Below are positions 17,405 through 18,699 of a stretch of DNA of 18,699 bases, piece after piece (the first letter of the stretch is position 1; every line of letters begins with the position of its first letter). A model generated the notes under the pieces. That model saw only the letters and a list, made by a program, of their open reading frames with translations, made no database searches and had not been told where the DNA came from. Source of the DNA: Saccoglossus kowalevskii (taxonomy: Eukaryota > Hemichordata > Enteropneusta > Harrimaniidae). Position numbers and translations under genes: made by a program. Where the stretch lies: contig NW_003135347.1 of NCBI RefSeq assembly GCF_000003605.2, positions 272,605 through 291,303 on the forward strand, given 5' to 3'.

Positions 17405-17715
17405 GCAACGGAGGACATTTTTTTTGTTCAACTCCGGTGAGCAAAGCACATCATGAGAGTTTTTGTGGTTTATTGTCTGTGTATGTTTGTAATTCTGTTT
17501 CAGAGATATCTTTGGAACTGCTTGACAGATTTCAGTGAACTCTGATACACAATTTGGGCAAGTTACAGACCTGATTAGTTTTTAGTAACAATCTGTGCAT
17601 ATTGATGATCTTATTTGCATGATAATCAGCTTTCTTTAGCTTTTCCATAGATATCTCAATTACTACGCATCAGATTTTCATAAAAACTTGATACATAGCT
17701 CCTCTGGGATAAACC
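17405..17715 (+). repeat. Degenerate dispersed repeat with two related units
   Basis: AGATATCTTTGGAACTGCTT with GACAGATTTCAGTG and TGATACACAA (from about 17504) is echoed by AGATATCTCAATTACTACGC with ATCAGATTTTCAT and TTGATACATAG (from about 17650), a spacing near 147 bases. A CCGGTGAGCAAAGCACATCATGAG-type opening precedes it at about 17440. The style matches common repeats of marine invertebrates (from memory), and a weaker relative lies at 5735-5830. The GGTGAGC here should not be read as a splice donor. Confidence 0.5.
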
Positions 17716-17935
17716 ACATTCTGCAAACCACAGATCAAGTTTTTTTCTTTAAATATTTATAAAGTTTATGAAGTTAGTATTATAAACTTCCAAAATAAGG
17801 GTTCATTCATAGTGAAGATCTGTAATAGCCAGTAGGTTCCTTGCTTAAAAGGCTAATTTTAAATTTTCAATGAATTTGAAACCTTCACTGCATGCAAGTT
17901 TTTTCAAACTTTCTTTAATATTTTTTTTTTTGTAG

Positions 17936-18040
17936 ATTGTTCATTGAAGAGGTCAAAGAAAAGTAACTTTTCATTAAAAGGAAGAGGTAAAAACAGTAGT
18001 TTTTGGGATAATTTTAAAGACATTGGCAAAGAAAACAAAG
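17936..18040 (+). CDS. Internal exon candidate, phase 1-1, unidentified basic protein
   Basis: A textbook 3' splice site (T11 tract then GTAG, ending at 17935) and a strong donor (AACAAAG|GTGAGG at 18041) bound 105 bases, exactly 35 codons. Only one frame is open throughout; it enters and leaves in phase 1, so the exon is symmetric. The residues begin CSLKRSKKSNFSLKGRGKNS, basic and Ser/Lys-rich with a possible nuclear localisation cluster (KRSKK), and end FWDNFKDIGKENK. I do not recognise the family. The 38-bp satellite at 18198-18699 would lie in the following intron. An open frame of this length is not improbable by chance; the case rests on having both splice sites with matching phase. 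Confidence 0.45.
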
Positions 18041-18197
18041 GTGAGGTGTAATTTCTTCTTAGCTGCTTGAGAATGTTTGCTAACTGTCTTAATTGTTTGT
18101 GATGTTATGGTTGACAGTAAATAATTCTCACATCACCGTATATTTGAAACAATGAGACGTATGTATGTCCATAAAGTGAATGGTGCATTGCAAAACA

Positions 18198-18699
18198 TAG
18201 AATGCCAAAGCCCTGGAACATGGATGATTGTAACATAGAATGCTAAAGCCCTTGAACATAGGTGAGTGTACTGTAGAATGCCAAAGCCCTGGAACATGGA
18301 CGAGTGTAACCTAGAATGCCACAGCCCTCGAACATTGACAAGTTTACTTTAGAATGCCACATGCAGCCCTGGAACATGGATGAGTGCATGTAGTGTAGTT
18401 TGCCATAGCCCAGGAACATGGATGAATGTAACCTAGAATGCCAAAGCCCAGGAACATGGATGAATGTAACTTAGAATTTCAAAAGCTTGGGGCATGAATG
18501 ATCGAGTGCATGTTTAGTAGAGTTCCCAAGCCCTGGAACATAGAATGCTAAAGTCCTGGAACATGGCTGAGTGTAACATAGAATGCCACAGCCCTGGAAC
18601 ATGGATGAGTGTAACATAGAATGCCAAAGTCCTGGAACATGGACGAGTGTAACCTAGAATGCCACAGCCCTGGAACATGGATGAGTGTAACATAGAATG
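18198..18699. repeat. 38-bp tandem array, about 14 units, runs off the end
   Basis: TAGAATGCC(A)AAGCCC(T)GGAACATGG-type units start at 18198, 18236, 18274, 18312, 18350, then 18396, 18434, 18472, 18518, 18541, 18579, 18617, 18655 and 18693. Most spacings are 38 bases. Two are 46 (starting at 18350 and 18472), both with an extra GCATG-T-TAG segment, and one is 23 (truncated). The last seven or so units are the most uniform, so the array is probably still expanding to the right, beyond the window. Confidence 0.93.

Noticed and set aside
18198-18699. CRISPR-like regular repeat spacing
   Set aside because: The whole 38-base unit is repeated with no unique spacers; this is an ordinary satellite in eukaryotic DNA.

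Overview
The window looks like non-coding, repeat-rich DNA from a eukaryotic nuclear genome, most likely a marine invertebrate (mollusc, hemichordate, echinoderm or similar; I cannot narrow it further). It is AT-rich and full of homopolymers. It has no long open reading frame, no bacterial gene layout, no rRNA or intact tRNA and no CRISPR. Instead it holds short non-autonomous DNA transposons, degenerate dispersed repeats and several tandem arrays. In DNA this AT-rich, open frames of 60-100 codons are expected by chance, so open frame alone is not taken as evidence of a gene.

Left part (1-6.4 kb). A 402-bp transposon with inverted ends and a 7-bp target duplication lies at 208-623. A 123-codon frame at 1302-1673 is followed by an ATTAAA signal. 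A CpG-containing patch at 1.95-2.15 kb carries CRE-like and TCTCGCGAG-like motifs. Two inverted copies of a dispersed repeat lie at about 3.72-4.03 kb and 5.45-5.64 kb, the second abutting a small TA-flanked repeat.

Middle part (6.4-12.3 kb). A 291-bp transposon with a 5-bp direct duplication lies at 6450-6750. Next come a G-quadruplex motif, a 31-bp tandem array and an 88-bp tandem array. Between the two arrays, on the minus strand, is the best coding candidate: a first coding exon (7415 to 7360) whose 18 residues resemble the N-terminus of aldo-keto reductases and which ends at a canonical GTAAGT donor. Both arrays carry minus-strand cores resembling Staf/ZNF143 sites, and one lies just upstream of this exon. 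Diverged copies of one MITE family lie at 5.35, 9.1 and 10.6 kb, a related TA-flanked MITE at 11.34-11.52 kb, and a nested inverted structure at 11.69-12.2 kb.

Right part (12.3-18.7 kb). A possible terminal exon lies at 12526-12624. A 35-bp CpG-bearing satellite lies at 13.26-13.55 kb, and a hairpin-headed repeat with internal tandem copies at 13.70-14.12 kb. A GC-rich island lies near 15.4 kb. A well-bounded internal exon candidate (17936-18040, plus strand, phase 1-1) is followed by a 38-bp satellite that runs off the end of the window.

How the parts work together: the transcribed candidates are isolated exons, and no complete gene can be assembled. The simplest reading is introns and intergenic DNA of at least two genes, an aldo-keto-reductase-like one reading leftward from about 7.4 kb and an unidentified one reading rightward through about 17.9 kb. 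No defence, biosynthetic or other multi-gene system is visible.
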